Source of the DNA: Prosapia bicincta
Taxonomy: Eukaryota > Arthropoda > Insecta > Hemiptera > Cercopidae
NCBI GenBank assembly: GCA_036971475.1
Contig: JBAIZL010000001.1
Span: 211,250,075 to 211,314,074 of the forward strand
Direction of reading: 5' to 3'
DNA length: 64,000 nt
Below the pieces are notes generated by a model. That model was given only the letters and a program-made list of their open reading frames with translations. It was not told the origin of the DNA and ran no database searches. The position numbers and the translations under genes are program-made. This document shows, piece after piece, positions 1 to 12,086 of this stretch (position 1 is the stretch's first letter; each line of letters opens with the position of its first letter).

Positions 1-795
1 GGTAAGAGAATCTGTTCGAATGATAAGGAATTGGAAGATTTTAATAGAAAGATATCAACAGCCTTCCAGAGAAGAGGATACCCAAAAAGACTCATTGAAA
101 ACCAAATTCATTCAGCACAATCCTCGGTTCGCCCCAAACCACAAACAGAACAAAATAAACTGTCTTTAATAACAGACTACCATCCTGGTCTACATAAACT
201 CAACAAGATATTGAGAGATGGCTTCAAAATTCTTCAAGCTTCCGTCCACACCAAAAATCTTTTCACCGATCCACCGCAAATTTGGTACAAGCAACCTCCC
301 AACTTTAAAAACATCCTAGTACATCCTAAACTACCAGACCCTGATGCAGAGAAACCACACAAACTTCCTCATGGCTCCTTCCCATGCAATAGACCTAGAT
401 GCAAGACATGTCCAATACACCCCTCAGCAAATAGTTTCAACAGCCAAACAACAAAAATGGTCTTCAAAATACAGGGTCATCATAATTGTACATCGAAAAA
501 TGTCATATACCAGCTACAATGTAAACTTTGCTCAGCACAGTACATAGGCCTGACCACGGATGGTCTGAATATCAGAATGAATGGCCACAAACATGATGTT
601 AAAATTATGAATATGGATAGACCAACAGCTCAACATGCTGCGAGTCACAACATCACAACTTTTGATGACTGCTATACCACAAAAATAATTAAATCACTCC
701 CCCCTGATTGCAATCCCTCAGAACTGAGAAGGTGGGAACTATCATACCAGTGGTATACCAAGTCCAGAGAATCCCCTAACCTCAACATCAGATAA
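1..795 (+). pseudogene. PLE-E: 3' part of Penelope-like element ORF (GIY-YIG endonuclease)
   Basis: The frame is open from base 1, so the 5' part (reverse transcriptase) lies outside the window. About 265 codons are visible. The order is an RT-to-EN linker, a cysteine cluster (residues around PCNRPRCKTC), then the endonuclease core with VIYQLQCKLC followed by QYIGLT, the GIY-YIG signature with a preceding CxxC pair, and a downstream RMNGHKHD helix. This architecture is typical of EN+ PLEs, where the domain nicks target DNA for target-primed reverse transcription. The stop at 793-795 is followed by a T-rich run (801-826) and a 3' UTR ending in a hammerhead-like motif and a (TA)n tract. No internal stop is seen in the visible part. 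Sure of the family; copy integrity cannot be judged. Confidence 0.85.
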
Positions 796-827
796 ATCCA
801 TTTTTTTTTTTTTTTTTTTTTTTTTTC

Positions 828-1175
828 CCAATAGCCTTATCTCTTTTCCCCTGACAGACTTATATAAACTATAATCACTCATATGCTCATGGAAACAATT
901 TATATATATATATATATCTTTAATCTGTGCATCTGTGTCATCTGAGGTCTACTCTACACAATCTGTGATTACAACTTATATTTATTTTATTTCATTCTCT
1001 CATATTTCTTTTTGTGTTTTCTCTTCGATTGATAAAGACCACTGTGTGGTTGAAATATATCATTGTTTAAGTGCTTTTATGTGTTTCTATTTCAAGACTA
1101 CAGTGTGGACTCTTACCAAGGTAAGTCTGTCAGTCTCCTAGTCCAAAAAATCTATATATATATATATATATAGAT
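828..1175 (+). repeat. PLE-E 3' UTR/terminal repeat ending in (TA)n
   Basis: This directly follows the PLE-E frame. It recurs inverted at about 43046-43350 and, in part, at 55849-55990 (minus), 56063-56216 (plus), 29975-30080 and 34612-34750. Shared landmarks are the AGTCTGTCAGTCTCCTAG block and a terminal (TA)n. Its presence both beside the ORF and as solitary copies identifies it as the terminal repeat (pLTR-like) of this PLE family. Confidence 0.75.
1025..1061 (+). ncRNA. Hammerhead-like ribozyme motif, PLE-E, variant core
   Basis: Core UUGAUAA (instead of CUGANGA), one extra A, stem II GACCAC/GUGGUU with a UGU loop, GAAA, then a self-complementary AUAU for stem III and the cleavage-site position. 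Stem I is weak, with only two clear pairs. It lies in sense orientation downstream of the PLE-E endonuclease frame. The related copy at 34612-34648 has the canonical CUGAAGA core, which supports the alignment. Activity is untested. Confidence 0.5.
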
Positions 1176-1192
1176 ATTTGTAGAAAGTGTAA

Positions 1193-1310
1193 AGTTAATA
1201 TATTACTATTGTAAATACTTTTATCCACTGCTAAGTGCAATAATTTTACCTTGGTAAAATTATTGCACTTAGCGGTGGATAAAAGTATTTACAATAGTAA
1301 TATATTAACT
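1193..1310. repeat. PLE-D terminal-repeat palindrome
   Basis: Two arms of about 58 bp, separated by 2 bp at 1251-1252, form an inverted repeat with a single noticed mismatch. The arm sequence recurs in palindromes at 35492-35572, 43813-44033 and 55404-55667. Unlike the last two, this copy lacks the central hammerhead-like segment. Confidence 0.8.
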
Positions 1311-1552
1311 ACATAAAGTCAGTGCAACGGAAAAATAATGGAAAACATAAAATATCAAGATATATATGCATATGTATATATATGTAAAACATATATATAG
1401 AAACTTTACCTTGGTAAAATTATTGCACTTAGCGGTGGATAAAAGTATTTACAATAGTAATATATTAACTTCATAAAGTCAGTGCAACGGAAAAATAATG
1501 GACAACGTAAAATATCAAGATATATATGCATATGTATATATATGTAAAACAT
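1251..1552. repeat. Direct duplication of PLE-D arm plus flank (about 145 bp)
   Basis: Bases about 1251-1395 are repeated at about 1408-1552 with few differences. Each unit runs from the GGTAAAATTATTGCACTTAG block through a TATGCATATG stretch. It appears to be a local tandem duplication of the terminal repeat and its flank. Confidence 0.75.
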
Positions 1553-1559
1553 ATATAGA

Positions 1560-3200
1560 AACACACACACACACTTATATGTTTCTGTAATATATACTAT
1601 GGTACTGTAATATATGTTTTTTTCTATGTACCTTTAATTTTATGAAGTTTAACTGGTGAAAGAGCTTGATTATGTTTAGCGAGCTTATTATTGGACAGAT
1701 GGTTCCTGGTGTCCTCCATCACCATGCTCTGTTTTCATTACAACTACTCACTTTTCCTTTAAGGCATTTCTACTTCTACATCCCTGTAATAGAGAAATGA
1801 ATTAAACATTTGAAACTCTTAATCAACAAAACGTTATGAGGAGTTATAAGGTTATTGAAAATAAGGTGAATCAATTTTCTATTTTCTCAATTTTCATATA
1901 TGACACTCAAAAATAATTTTAAACAAGGAAGATGTATTTTAAATATCCCAAACCATAAATAATGATTAAAACTTAAACTAAATATGATCATGAAAACATA
2001 GCGTCATTTTAGCAGTTTATTTTTTAAAGCAATTCTTCTAAAATTAACAGATTATTTTACATGTATATATTCGTACAAAGTATCTGGTTAGGATGGGTTT
2101 GGTCATAAAAAAATATATATTAAGTGTGATAATGTCAACTAAAGATTGGTAAAGTGAAGCAGTTAAGTCCTTTTAGTGTATGCATGGGAACTTGCATCAG
2201 GTTATTGAGAAATGGGTAAGACATTTTTATTCTCGTGCCCTACAATGAGATTTTTATTTTATGTAACTATACTGAAAATATAATTTAAAAAATACACATA
2301 ATTATCATTACTGAAGTTAACAGGTCTTTGTATTTGATGTTATCATTAATAAAGTTTTGGTATTGTAGTATTGAACCCAAAACTCATTTTTATTGCAAAA
2401 ACTCTTATTTAGTGATCCAGACAGACAGATGGCCAGCCTCCCAAAGAACAATGGTGATTTCCCAAAAGTTTACAATTTTAAAAACTCCTAACACTAACAT
2501 ATTAAAACATAAAATCACACTTTTCTTAGTTTTTACTGATATAATATCACATAATACCTTTAAGGAGACATTACAAACACTATTACATGCCAACACAAAA
2601 CATGTAATTTTATAAAAAAGTTATTCTAACATATGCCTAAAAACTTAGCAGAAAAACAAAAAAAGACCTGGGCTTTCTTGAGCAATGAGAATATAATTCT
2701 ATGCCGCAATATCTTTGAATAAATTGAACTGTGAGTGTAGATAACCTATTTCTTTACCACAATTCTATATCACAGGTACTAATGTTGAACAAATGGCTCT
2801 TTTCAATATAGAAAATGTTAATAAATTAATGCCACAAAAATTACACCGATCTCGTAAAACAAAATTCAATTGCTTAGTTTAATATTCAAAACAAACGAGA
2901 CACAAATTGTAAATATTGTGTTGTTTAGACAAATGTTCCAAACATCAGACAGCTTGACCATTTGTTGTTGTATATAAAATGTGGGTAAATTTGTAAATAA
3001 AATTAGTGAATTTATTTTAATCTTATGCAGCCATAAAACAGTTTTAAATTAAAAACTAGTGCTATTGTACAGCCTAAAAATGAGAATTGAGGTTAACACC
3101 TTTTCATACCATTTGTTATTGTAAATAACATTAATTAAATATCTTTTTCTCATTTTTGTTGATTCCACCTTTACGTGAGCTACTAGTTTTCACTAAACAC
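1560..3200. other. No gene recognised
   Basis: AT-rich sequence with short frames only. It has a (CA)n run at 1561-1574 and a short block near 2087-2115 resembling the inner part of the MITE at 8281-9110 (GGTTAGGATGGGTTTGGT). Nothing else could be assigned. Confidence 0.5.
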
Positions 3201-3201
3201 T

Positions 3202-3383
3202 TGTAAATATTTACAAACTTGCCTATAGTAGCACTTACTTATATTTGTTGAGGACGGCCGTTTCGGGAGATGTGTCCCATTGTCAACTCAGACCGTAACT
3301 CTGGAGACACAACTCCCAAAACGGCCGTCCTCAACAAATATAAGTAAGTGCTACTATAGGCAAGTTTGTAAATATTTACAAAT
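3202..3383. repeat. PLE-A terminal-repeat palindrome
   Basis: Inverted arms at about 3202-3261 and 3319-3383 share the CTATAGTAGCACTTACTT block and the GAGGACGGCCGT block found at 13.6, 16.7 and 49.9 kb. The left arm contains a full minus-strand hammerhead-like segment. The right arm is truncated inside it. Confidence 0.8.
3249..3290 (-). ncRNA. Hammerhead-like motif, PLE-A, variant core
   Basis: On the minus strand: stem I UGAG/CUCA, core UUGACAA plus one extra U, stem II GGGA/UCCC with a CACATC loop, GAAA, and a palindromic stem III ACGGCCGU ending in the GUC cleavage triplet. Positions 3 and 8 are U and A rather than C and G. Confidence 0.5.
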
Positions 3384-4364
3384 CTTTTTCTCGTGTAGTC
3401 ATAGTCCGGCTTTAAATATAAATACTACTAATGTATTTGAAGTGGCACTGGATACAATGAGCTTTACTTTTGAAGACGCCAAGTTGAATAAAAAAGGCAA
3501 AATTTCATGTTCATCAAATTTAATAATTCAATATAACTTAATATACATAGACCGCAGGCATTCATTTTTAATTAGCACTATCTTTCTCCAGGAAAGAATT
3601 GGTTTTCCAGGGAAGAATTGCAGGTTACAAGAAAAAAGCACATGGTAGAGGTTGCAACAGATATTACAAGAATCTATATTTCTTCAACACTGCAACTGCC
3701 AAGTTTTTTCAAGTCACCTTGATGTGCCAAGTGGTTTCTTGAAAAATAATTTAATTTATTTTATATTGAAAAAGCAATTATAAATTGTTGTACTAAGTGA
3801 AATAGTACAACTATGGCAACTGTAATCCATTGTATACAGTGTATACTATACACTGTGAAGAAATGTTAGTATTACTGCTGCTGTTAAGTGGTATAAGATC
3901 TGTTCAAAATTTTGTCTCCTTTTAGAATGGTTTAAATGATATAACTTCAAATTTAGGTTTTCAATACTACAGGGCATGTATTTTAAATAAGTAGTATATT
4001 TACAAGAGTGGCACAGCACAAATGAGTCTGAAAAAGTATAAATACTAGGGGTTTGGTACTCACGCATTAACTGTCTATATATGGGTTTTGCAGTTTTAAG
4101 TGTGTGATGTGGATTTAATTATGCCAAGATGGCAATTTTTGAATACATGATATTTATTTAGTTTTCTGCTCTTATGGAAAAACATTTTCATTGTCTACAA
4201 TAACTATTACATCTTTATAAACACATGAATTTTAGCATTAAAAAATTACCATTTCATTTAGAACCAAACCTGTCATCACCAGATACTTTGTTACTGGTTT
4301 TGTATATAAGAATATAAGTAGGTTAAATAGATATATAATTTATTGTAGTATAATATAATGACTC
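3384..4364. other. No gene recognised
   Basis: Short frames only. A 122-codon frame at 3280-3648 starts inside the PLE-A palindrome and has no recognisable domain. A small GTATAC-rich palindrome lies near 3833-3855. Nothing else is supported. Confidence 0.4.
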
Positions 4365-5030
4365 GTTTTACATAGAAAGATTGAGTTATTACACACACGT
4401 GTTTCTAAGTTTATGTGACTATGAATCTGTTTTACATAGAAAGATTGAGTTAATACACATGTTTCTAAGTTTATGTGACTATGAATCTGTTTTACATAGA
4501 AAGATTGAGCTAATACACATGTTTCTAAGTTTATGCGACTATGGATCTGTTTTACATAGAAAGATTGAGTTATTACACACACATGTTTCTAAGTTTATGT
4601 GACTATGAATCTGTTTTACATAGAAAGATTGAGTTAATACACGTGTTTCTAAGTTTATGTGACTATGAATCTGTTTTACATAGAAAGATTGAGCTAATAC
4701 ACATGTTTCTAAGTTTATGCGACTATGGATCTGTTTTACATAGAAAGATTGAGTTATTACACACACATGTTTCTAAGTTTATGTGACTATGAATCTGTTT
4801 TACATAGAAAGATTGAGTTAATACACGTGTTTCTAAGTTTATGTGACTATGAATCTGTTTTACATAGAAAGATTGAGTTAATACATGTGTTTCTAAGTTT
4901 ATGTGACTATGAATCTGTTTTACATAGAAAGATTGAGTTAATACATGTGTTTCTAAGTTTATGTGACTATGAATCTGTTTTACATAGAAAGATTGAGTTA
5001 ATACACGTGTTTCTAAGTTTATGACTATGA
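4365..5030. repeat. Minisatellite, unit about 60 bp, about 11 copies
   Basis: The unit contains CTGTTTTACATAGAAAGATT and TAAGTTTATGTGACTATG. Because the unit is a multiple of three, frames stay open in several directions (for example a repeating HINLETCVLTQSFYVKQIHS on the minus strand). These are satellite artefacts, not genes. A CACACAC-bearing variant recurs about every third unit (near 4393, 4577 and 4759), so there is a short higher-order period of about 183 bp. Confidence 0.9.
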
Positions 5031-6070
5031 ATCTGAATCCCAATTCCAAGATATTTCTGTTTCACTAGTATAAACACTTTTGCTATATATATTTTAACCC
5101 ATTAATGAAGCTATATTGATCCTACAATGTTTCTGTTTTCAGCTTCATGAAATGTCATTTTTTCTGCTCAATTTTAGATATGCTTGATGGTTGTAGGTGT
5201 ATTATCATCTCATTGCTGCAAATAAGTAAGTGTAACATGATTCTCATGAGTAAGCAATTGTTTTTTTAGAACATCACAATTTAGTTACCATGATCACTCG
5301 ACATGTAAATTATCTCATATCACTAGATACCTTAGATTATAAATAATATAATCATCAACGCCTCAGTGTTGAGGAAATGCTGCATCTTTAACCTTATCCT
5401 TTATTTACTTAAAAAAGTTCAGAGATTTTTATACAAATTTTTAGCAAATCATTTCATATGTTTTGGACTTCATTTATTATTATATGATTATTATGGGTGT
5501 ACTGTAGATCTTCCCAAAATTAAATAACTAAAATTGTATTACAATAATACATTTGTAATATATAATACTAAAAATTTCAATAAGAAAGTAATACACATAT
5601 ATTAGTGCATTCTATATAACAAAAATTTATCGACAATCTTTCTTACCAAGACATAAAATTCAAAGCTAACTCTAAAATTGTTTATTTACAATTATTTTTT
5701 TTTACCTAATTTATTAAAAACCAAATACATTATACCTGTATATGTTATTATAGCTATATTTTAACGTAACTTTATAATGAGGTAGTTCCATTAACAATTA
5801 ATTCATAAGACGTTTCTGAAGTGAGGTTATATTAATATCCCAATATTTGTTAGGTTTTAACCATTTATAGTTACTTCAATATTCTTTATAATTGATTCTT
5901 CAATTACTTAAGTAAAAAATAAAATCAAAGGTAGTGAGAAAACATTACTATTATAAATTTTTGTAAAATAATTAATGTACAATAAAGAAGTGTTTTACAA
6001 AGAAACATTTACATTATACAATTTCAACTGTATTTGTGCCTTGAGCTTATGATTTAAATTTTTTTAATTT
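5031..6070. other. No gene recognised
   Basis: Strongly AT-rich DNA with no frame above 60 codons and no repeat I can name. Confidence 0.4.
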
Positions 6071-6072
6071 TA

Positions 6073-6210
6073 TAGCAGGATTCCTCACTACGCAGCCCAC
6101 GGGCCGCATGCAGCCCTTAGACAGATTTTTTTGCGGCTCTCAGACTGTTAACATTTTGAGAAATTAAGTTTCTTTCCAACCTGCTAAACATAGATGCCAT
6201 ATGAGTGAGC
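6073..6210. mobile_element. hAT-like terminal relic
   Basis: A GC-rich island in AT-rich DNA reading CTCACTACGCAGCCCACGGG followed by CCGCATGCAGCCC and TTGCGGC. It resembles the ends of SPIN-type and other hAT elements (CAGNGGTNNNCAACCTGCGGCCC pattern). Only one end is recognisable and there is no transposase. Confidence 0.35.
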
Positions 6211-8280
6211 TGTGAAGGATTTCGTTCATTGGGTTCAAAGAATTAACAAATTCAGTTATTTCTGGAGTTCAGTAAAATACATTTTCCGATTTTTTCATAT
6301 GCAAAACAGTTGATTTATTTTAGTGATGTAACAAACTTATTTATAACCATACTGTTTGTAAGTTATTTAATGTCACTTGTAATTGCGGCCAGTAAAATCT
6401 AAGTTGGTACAATCTTTGTCTAGTATTACCTACTCAAGTATATTACTCTCCTGATCACATTTGTAGCTATAGATAACTAAATTACATATAAACAAATCAA
6501 GCAAATACTTGAAAAACATTAAATAAATTTGTTTTTTTAATGGCTATTTAAAAATGCAATACAAGTTGTTTTTTATATGTCAAAAACCATACTGGTTAAA
6601 ATCTGAACAAAATATTAACAATGGCCACACTTACCAACATACTCAAAAATATTAAAAATGATTCTTTAAAAGACGGACACTATATTAATAATATATCACT
6701 ATTAGGTAATATATGACAAAATCTTGAACAACTACAATACTTCACATTATGTTCAAAAATTCATTCTAAACAACAACAAACTTATTTTAAATTTCACAAA
6801 CTGTGGTTAATATTATTTAAAAAATGTACAAACTAAAAGTCTCTTAATAAGACAGAAAGCTATATTGTCTTTGGATCATATTTTAGCTACAAATTATAAA
6901 AAGGTTAGGATGGATTTGGTTATAATGAAAAAAATTAATAATTTCATTAAAGTATGTGAAGAGTCTAATACATATTTAAAAAAAATTTGTAATGTAAAGA
7001 GTCTAACACACATAACAAGATTTTAATGAACAAAGATCTAGTGAGCTTGTTCATCTTTATTACATGTCGCAACATGATTTCATAAAACATTCCTGTAAAA
7101 TTATATCATAACACTGTGTAGACTCGAAAATTAAAATAAAGATAAGGTTTAGCCAACAATTACAAATTTTGAAGTAAAAGTTATCAAGTCTAGACGTAAA
7201 ATTTAAAAATAATTAATACAGAAATTATAGTAGTTAATAAAAAAGAAAATAATAGAGAACAAAAGTCATATATAACCACTCGTTATCTTAAGGTTTTTAT
7301 ATACTCGATGATTATTCATATATGTATGGTAATGAAATGAACACTGGTTTAATTTTAGAAATTGTTTATTTTAAATACTAAGTTAATGTTTTATTTATTT
7401 TTATTACCCATTTATACTCTATCTAGATACTTTATATCGTAATATAGATATATAGAAGTGTGGTATAACAAAGTGCTGTTATTGGCAAATAATTATTTCA
7501 TAAGGGATTAAATTTATAAAGCAAGGTTGTGTTTCTCAAGATAAATTTTTAACAGTGTTTTTTGTTTCTGGCATTTAAAATCACTTGTCTTTTTCTGCTG
7601 GTAGGGCAAAAATCGATGTTGAATAAAATTTGATGAACTATTAACCTATTTAAAATTAACAAAAAAAATATTATTTTACTTGAAAAGTGCTGGATTATGA
7701 TAGCTTTGAATATAAAAAATAATGAGTTTACTAATGGTAACATCGAATTCAGAAAACCGTTGATTCTGGCCTAGCACAGTATAACTTTAACCGCATATTG
7801 TATAAACTAAAGTTTATTATTATTATATACTAGCTGTATATAAGCTAAAATTTATATAAACTAAAGCATATTGAAACTAAAGTTCATTATATAAACTACA
7901 GTATAATTGACTATTATTATACTACATAACTGTATAACTACAAATTAACTACCTACTGTTAAGGGAATAACCAGTTATTAAAAAAACTTCTAGTTCAGTA
8001 AATTATTTATAATAGTAACATATGTCCCAAAATAGGTGTTTAGCTAACGAAGGGCATTATTATTCTTTTTTAATAACCAAATACTTTATCCTGAGGCAAC
8101 TTATGACGAATTACTTCAGGACGATTTAAATATAGGTTTTAACCAATATTTTTGGTTTAAAACACTTAAAAATCACTTGTTTAGAATATATTTATCAGGA
8201 AATCATATTGAAAGGAAAGAAATCAACTTGGATAGACTGTCAAGTTTTACCCTTCATTAGTATTGACATATTATAGTATA
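6211..8280. other. No gene recognised
   Basis: AT-rich sequence. A short block near 6901-6925 (AAGGTTAGGATGGATTTGGT) resembles the interior of the MITE at 8281-9110. No gene is supported. Confidence 0.4.
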
Positions 8281-9110
8281 GGGTAAAAATGCAGAAGCTC
8301 AACGCCATACGATATCTTGGGAAATGGTTTAACACCACCAAATAGGATGATATCCACAAGAATTTTTTTTTAATTGACCTCGGAAAGTTAATTATTTTTT
8401 TCAATTTAAAGTAGCGTAAAAAATTCAGCGCGGATGTAGAAGTTGTGAATAGGCGCGGAGTGATACAAATGCTTCGTGATGTTACAACTGTATTTCAATG
8501 TATAAAATTAAAACCAAATCTAACCTGATTTGACACTTTTTAGGTATATTTTAATATAGGTATACAGTATTGTATAAATTTAAAACCAAATCTATCCTAA
8601 CTGGAGACTTTATAAGTATATTTAAATATATGTATAAAAATTAAGCGAAGTTGTGAATAGGTGCGGAGTTATACAAATGCTTCGTGATGTTACAACTGAA
8701 TTGCAATGTATAAAATTAAAACCAAATCTAACCTGACTTGACACTTTTTCGGTATGTTTTAATATAGGCATACAGTATTGTATAAATTTAAAACCAAATC
8801 TATCCTAACTGGAGAAGTTGTTTCTCAAATATCTATACATGTAAGGTTGCGTGACGTACCGCGGTCAATGCGTACAACCTTATACGCAGCACTGTGACGT
8901 AAGTATCACTCCGCGCCCATTCACAACTTATACATCCGCGCTAAATTTATTACCCTACTTAAAATTGAAAAAAGTAACTTTCCTACTTCAATAAAAAAAA
9001 GTAACTTTCCGAGGTCAATTTAAAATAATTCTTGTGGATATCGTCCTATTTGGTGGTGTTAAACCATTTCCCAAAATATCGTATGGCGCCGAGCTTCTGC
9101 ATTTTTACCG
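8281..9110. mobile_element. MITE-like element with about 190-bp terminal inverted repeats
   Basis: The left end (8283-8466) and right end (about 8905-9108) are inverted copies of each other, both starting TAAAAATGCAGAAGCTC and running through a GCGCGGATGTA block to GCGCGGAGTGATAC. The interior holds a direct duplication: about 8438-8605 and about 8646-8815 share GAAGTTGTGAATAGG through CTATCCTAACTGGAGA. There is no open frame, so it would need a transposase supplied elsewhere. I could not fix a target-site duplication, so the superfamily is unknown. Confidence 0.75.
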
Positions 9111-10150
9111 CTCTTACTATTGATCCTAAATATTCAGTCATTAGTACTTTTTAAATTACATTCTCATAAGTAAGATTCAAATTTTAGGATATAAGTGTGA
9201 GGACAATATTGCATTTAAAAGGTAACAACACATAAACATTTTCTTGATCATGAAAGCAACAAAATTTAATGAATAATTTGTTTAAGTTGGACTGTAGCTA
9301 GATGTGTAACTAATACAGGAAAATTCACATGCAATTAGAGGTTTGGGAAACAGTAAATATTTATCTACAAGATATTACAAGTAAAACGACAATAGGTCTT
9401 GTCAAAACATTTCTATTTTATATCTTTAAAACAGGTTAATTAAATCTTTAACCTGTCAAATGGAATTTGAATTAAAAAATAGGTGAATAAATCCAACTCC
9501 TCGTAAAATTAAGTACACAAACCTTATCTATTACCTTCAGGAGGAAAATATTTGTATTAATTCATTACATTCTTCAAACCCATAAACTTATCAATAAAAA
9601 TGTAACAGTTACGAAGTTTGACAGTTTTCAAGTTCAAGATAGGCTTCTTATAATATGCCTGTATACGACTGGCATAGCCTAGGTTGGTGTCAATAGCCTA
9701 ATGTTCATAAAGACCTACGACTTACAATTATCATGTATGGGTGTTATTATCAATGAACAGTTCGAAAATATCCAACAATATTTAAACTGAAAAGAAATAC
9801 TATTATAAAATAATTCTTATTGTCACCCATTTAGGTGTAACCCAACGATAATCAACACAAAAGAAATTAAACAGTCGCCATTTTCTTCATATTTCAGGGA
9901 CATTCCAAAGAGATTTTAAAAAAATAAGAATTTGTTTACTGTATTGCTGCTTAGAGATTCTTTAAAATATTCTTTTCATTCTCATTTCAGAAGGAAAAGC
10001 CATATCAATTATATATACAATTTATTTAATGTTTCACTCCAGAATCTTTTATAAACATTGTTTATAAAAAAACAGACCAAACCTCTAAAAACTTACCAAA
10101 AAAATTCTTCTCTTTACGTTTACGTTCAAGGCAAGATACAATTTCTGAGG
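9111..10150. other. No gene recognised
   Basis: AT-rich DNA without a supported gene. Confidence 0.4.
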
Positions 10151-10215
10151 GAGGGTCTGAGTTGACAATGTGACATATCTTCCGAAATTGCCGTCCTCAA
10201 CTAATATGTTATTAT
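10151..10215 (+). repeat. PLE-A terminal fragment with decayed hammerhead-like motif
   Basis: GGTCTGAGTTGACAATG followed by TTCCGAAATTGCCGTCCTCAA matches the PLE-A terminal repeat. Stem II and stem III pairing are both damaged, so this is an old copy. Confidence 0.6.
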
Positions 10216-10769
10216 TGTTAACGAAATTTGTGCAAAAACAAGTTATTATACAAATTGGTTTGCAATATCCATTGGAATTCTTATATTTCCGAAAACTATT
10301 TCTAATTTCACATGTAGTCCAATTTTTAAATGGTGTTCATGAGTGGGTTTTTTATTGTTTCTAAAACTTTTGATTACAATGAAGTGTTTTCTTCTCAAAT
10401 ATGATAATTTATCTTTTGTAAAAGCCACTATAATTTGCGTATCACAATTCTCCTCTCAAGTTCAAAGTAGTGTCAGACTGACAAATAAATCATCTCTGTT
10501 GACATAAAAAAAAGGAGTAACATTTTTTGCTCGTAAAAGAATGCATATTTGAAAACAAACTAAAGTGTTATTAATAAAATGTTCCAGTTGTTAGTTTTTT
10601 GTGATTGATGTACAATATTTCCAAATATACTATTTGAAATAAACACTGTGCATAAAGTAAATACACTCAACTCACTGCACAGTGACTCATCTTTTGCTAA
10701 CAACCTAACAGGAACAAACCAGAGTACAAAGACGTAAACTCCAGGCTGAAAATTCTTGTTTTAACACAG

Positions 10770-11110
10770 TACAGCAGTGGTCGGCTAACCTCGGCTCTTT
10801 GTCTTCCTAGTTGCGGAATTACCTCAAAATATTTAGTTCCCTCATGGAATATTATTTACAAACTTGCCTTGTAAGTCTAAGATAAAAGCACGTTTATAGA
10901 AAGTAACAATAGCATGCATAGTCGCTTGCAAACATGTGTATCATTATCTGCGACGAATTTTAGCGCGCAACTCGACAAACAAAACATCATAGGTACAAGA
11001 TATTTTTCCTGTTTTTATTGTTTTACTATTATTTAAAACGATGACGGCCTGGGAAAGGCGTACGGGTTTCTTTCGTAAGTTGTGCAAGAGGGCCCAGTCA
11101 GCACTCAACC
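10770..11110. mobile_element. Possible hAT-like relic
   Basis: Begins with CAGCAGTGGTCGGCTAACCT and CGGCTCTTTGTC, resembling the hAT end pattern CAGNGGTCGGCAAAC. A relatively GC-rich patch follows to about 11110. No transposase frame and no clear second end. Confidence 0.3.
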
Positions 11111-11673
11111 AGCATTCTTACAGCCCAGTAATTAATTTATAATTCGACAATCTTATATATATTAAATCCTTAAAATTATATATATTAGTAGTTGCATCTA
11201 TATTAGCCACCTATTTAACACAGTTCAACATATTTTATTTATTCCACAAGTATTTATTGATACTTTTTTTTACTTTTGTTGTGATTTTGTGTTTATTGCT
11301 TTATTTTTAAATGCAAAATACACAAATTAAATAATAAAATATTTATGTCAAAATGCAACATTTTCTAGGTTCTCATAATGGTTTTTAAGACAAACGGAAG
11401 ATGAAAACCATAAATCAAAATGGAGTTTACAGAACACTTTGCGTCAACTAAATTATAAATCATCTTCCAACCGGCCTTACTTGTCATGAAAAAATGGTAC
11501 ATTAATGATGGAAAGACACTTTAGAACTAAATACAAATCCTTAATTACTAGATATTCAATTAGTGATGAAAGGAAAAATCCAGTCAAGGAACTTCAGAGG
11601 ATACAACTATGCTTTGAGCTTAGCTTTTGAGGTTATGTTGAAACAAATTAAAGACATACATAAAACTCACAAA

Positions 11674-11967
11674 TTAATCATTTTTTGATTCATACGCTTT
11701 TCTATGACAACTCCAATTTGTAGTAGCAACACTCGCGGATGATGATGACTTTTCATTGAAACGCGTATGAGTCAATAAATGATTAATTTGTGAGTTGTGT
11801 GTACGTCTTTTATTTGTTTTATTTTCAGAGGAGACAAAAAGGTCAGCTTCGGTTTTAATCTCTAGATAAAATCTTCTAACAGTGCAGTTTTTGTGTTGTA
11901 CATCTTGAGGTTTTTTCTTATAAATTACACTTTTGTTATCGCGTGGCAATTCAATATTTAAAAACAC
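11674..11967 (-). CDS. Hypothetical ORF or exon, 97 codons, divergent from UPF0598
   Basis: An open frame with balanced codon use, including CG-containing codons (GCG, ACG, CGT) unusual for this AT-rich neighbourhood. It is charged and serine-rich (about residue 74 on: EKSSSSASV) and ends KAYESKND before TAA. The only start is GTG, so if real it is probably an exon rather than a whole gene. I recognise no domain. It lies about 120 bp from the putative UPF0598 start and points the other way, which would fit a shared promoter. A chance frame is quite possible. Confidence 0.25.
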   Translation of the reverse strand: MFLNIELPRDNKSVIYKKKPQDVQHKNCTVRRFYLEIKTEADLFVSSENKTNKRRTHNSQINHLLTHTRFNEKSSSSASVATTNWSCHRKAYESKND

Positions 11968-12086
11968 AGCACAAAGTAGAAATATATTTAACCATAGATT
12001 AACTTACAAGAAACATTCTTGTAACATTCTATTATGCAATCTTGCAGTCTCTGTTGGCTTATTGAATTCAAACTCATCTATTAGGA

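Noticed and set aside
3280..3648. A 122-codon frame
   Set aside because: It starts inside a PLE-A terminal palindrome and continues into AT-rich non-coding DNA with no domain.
4340..5049. Overlapping frames on both strands repeating a 20-residue motif
   Set aside because: Products of the 60-bp minisatellite.
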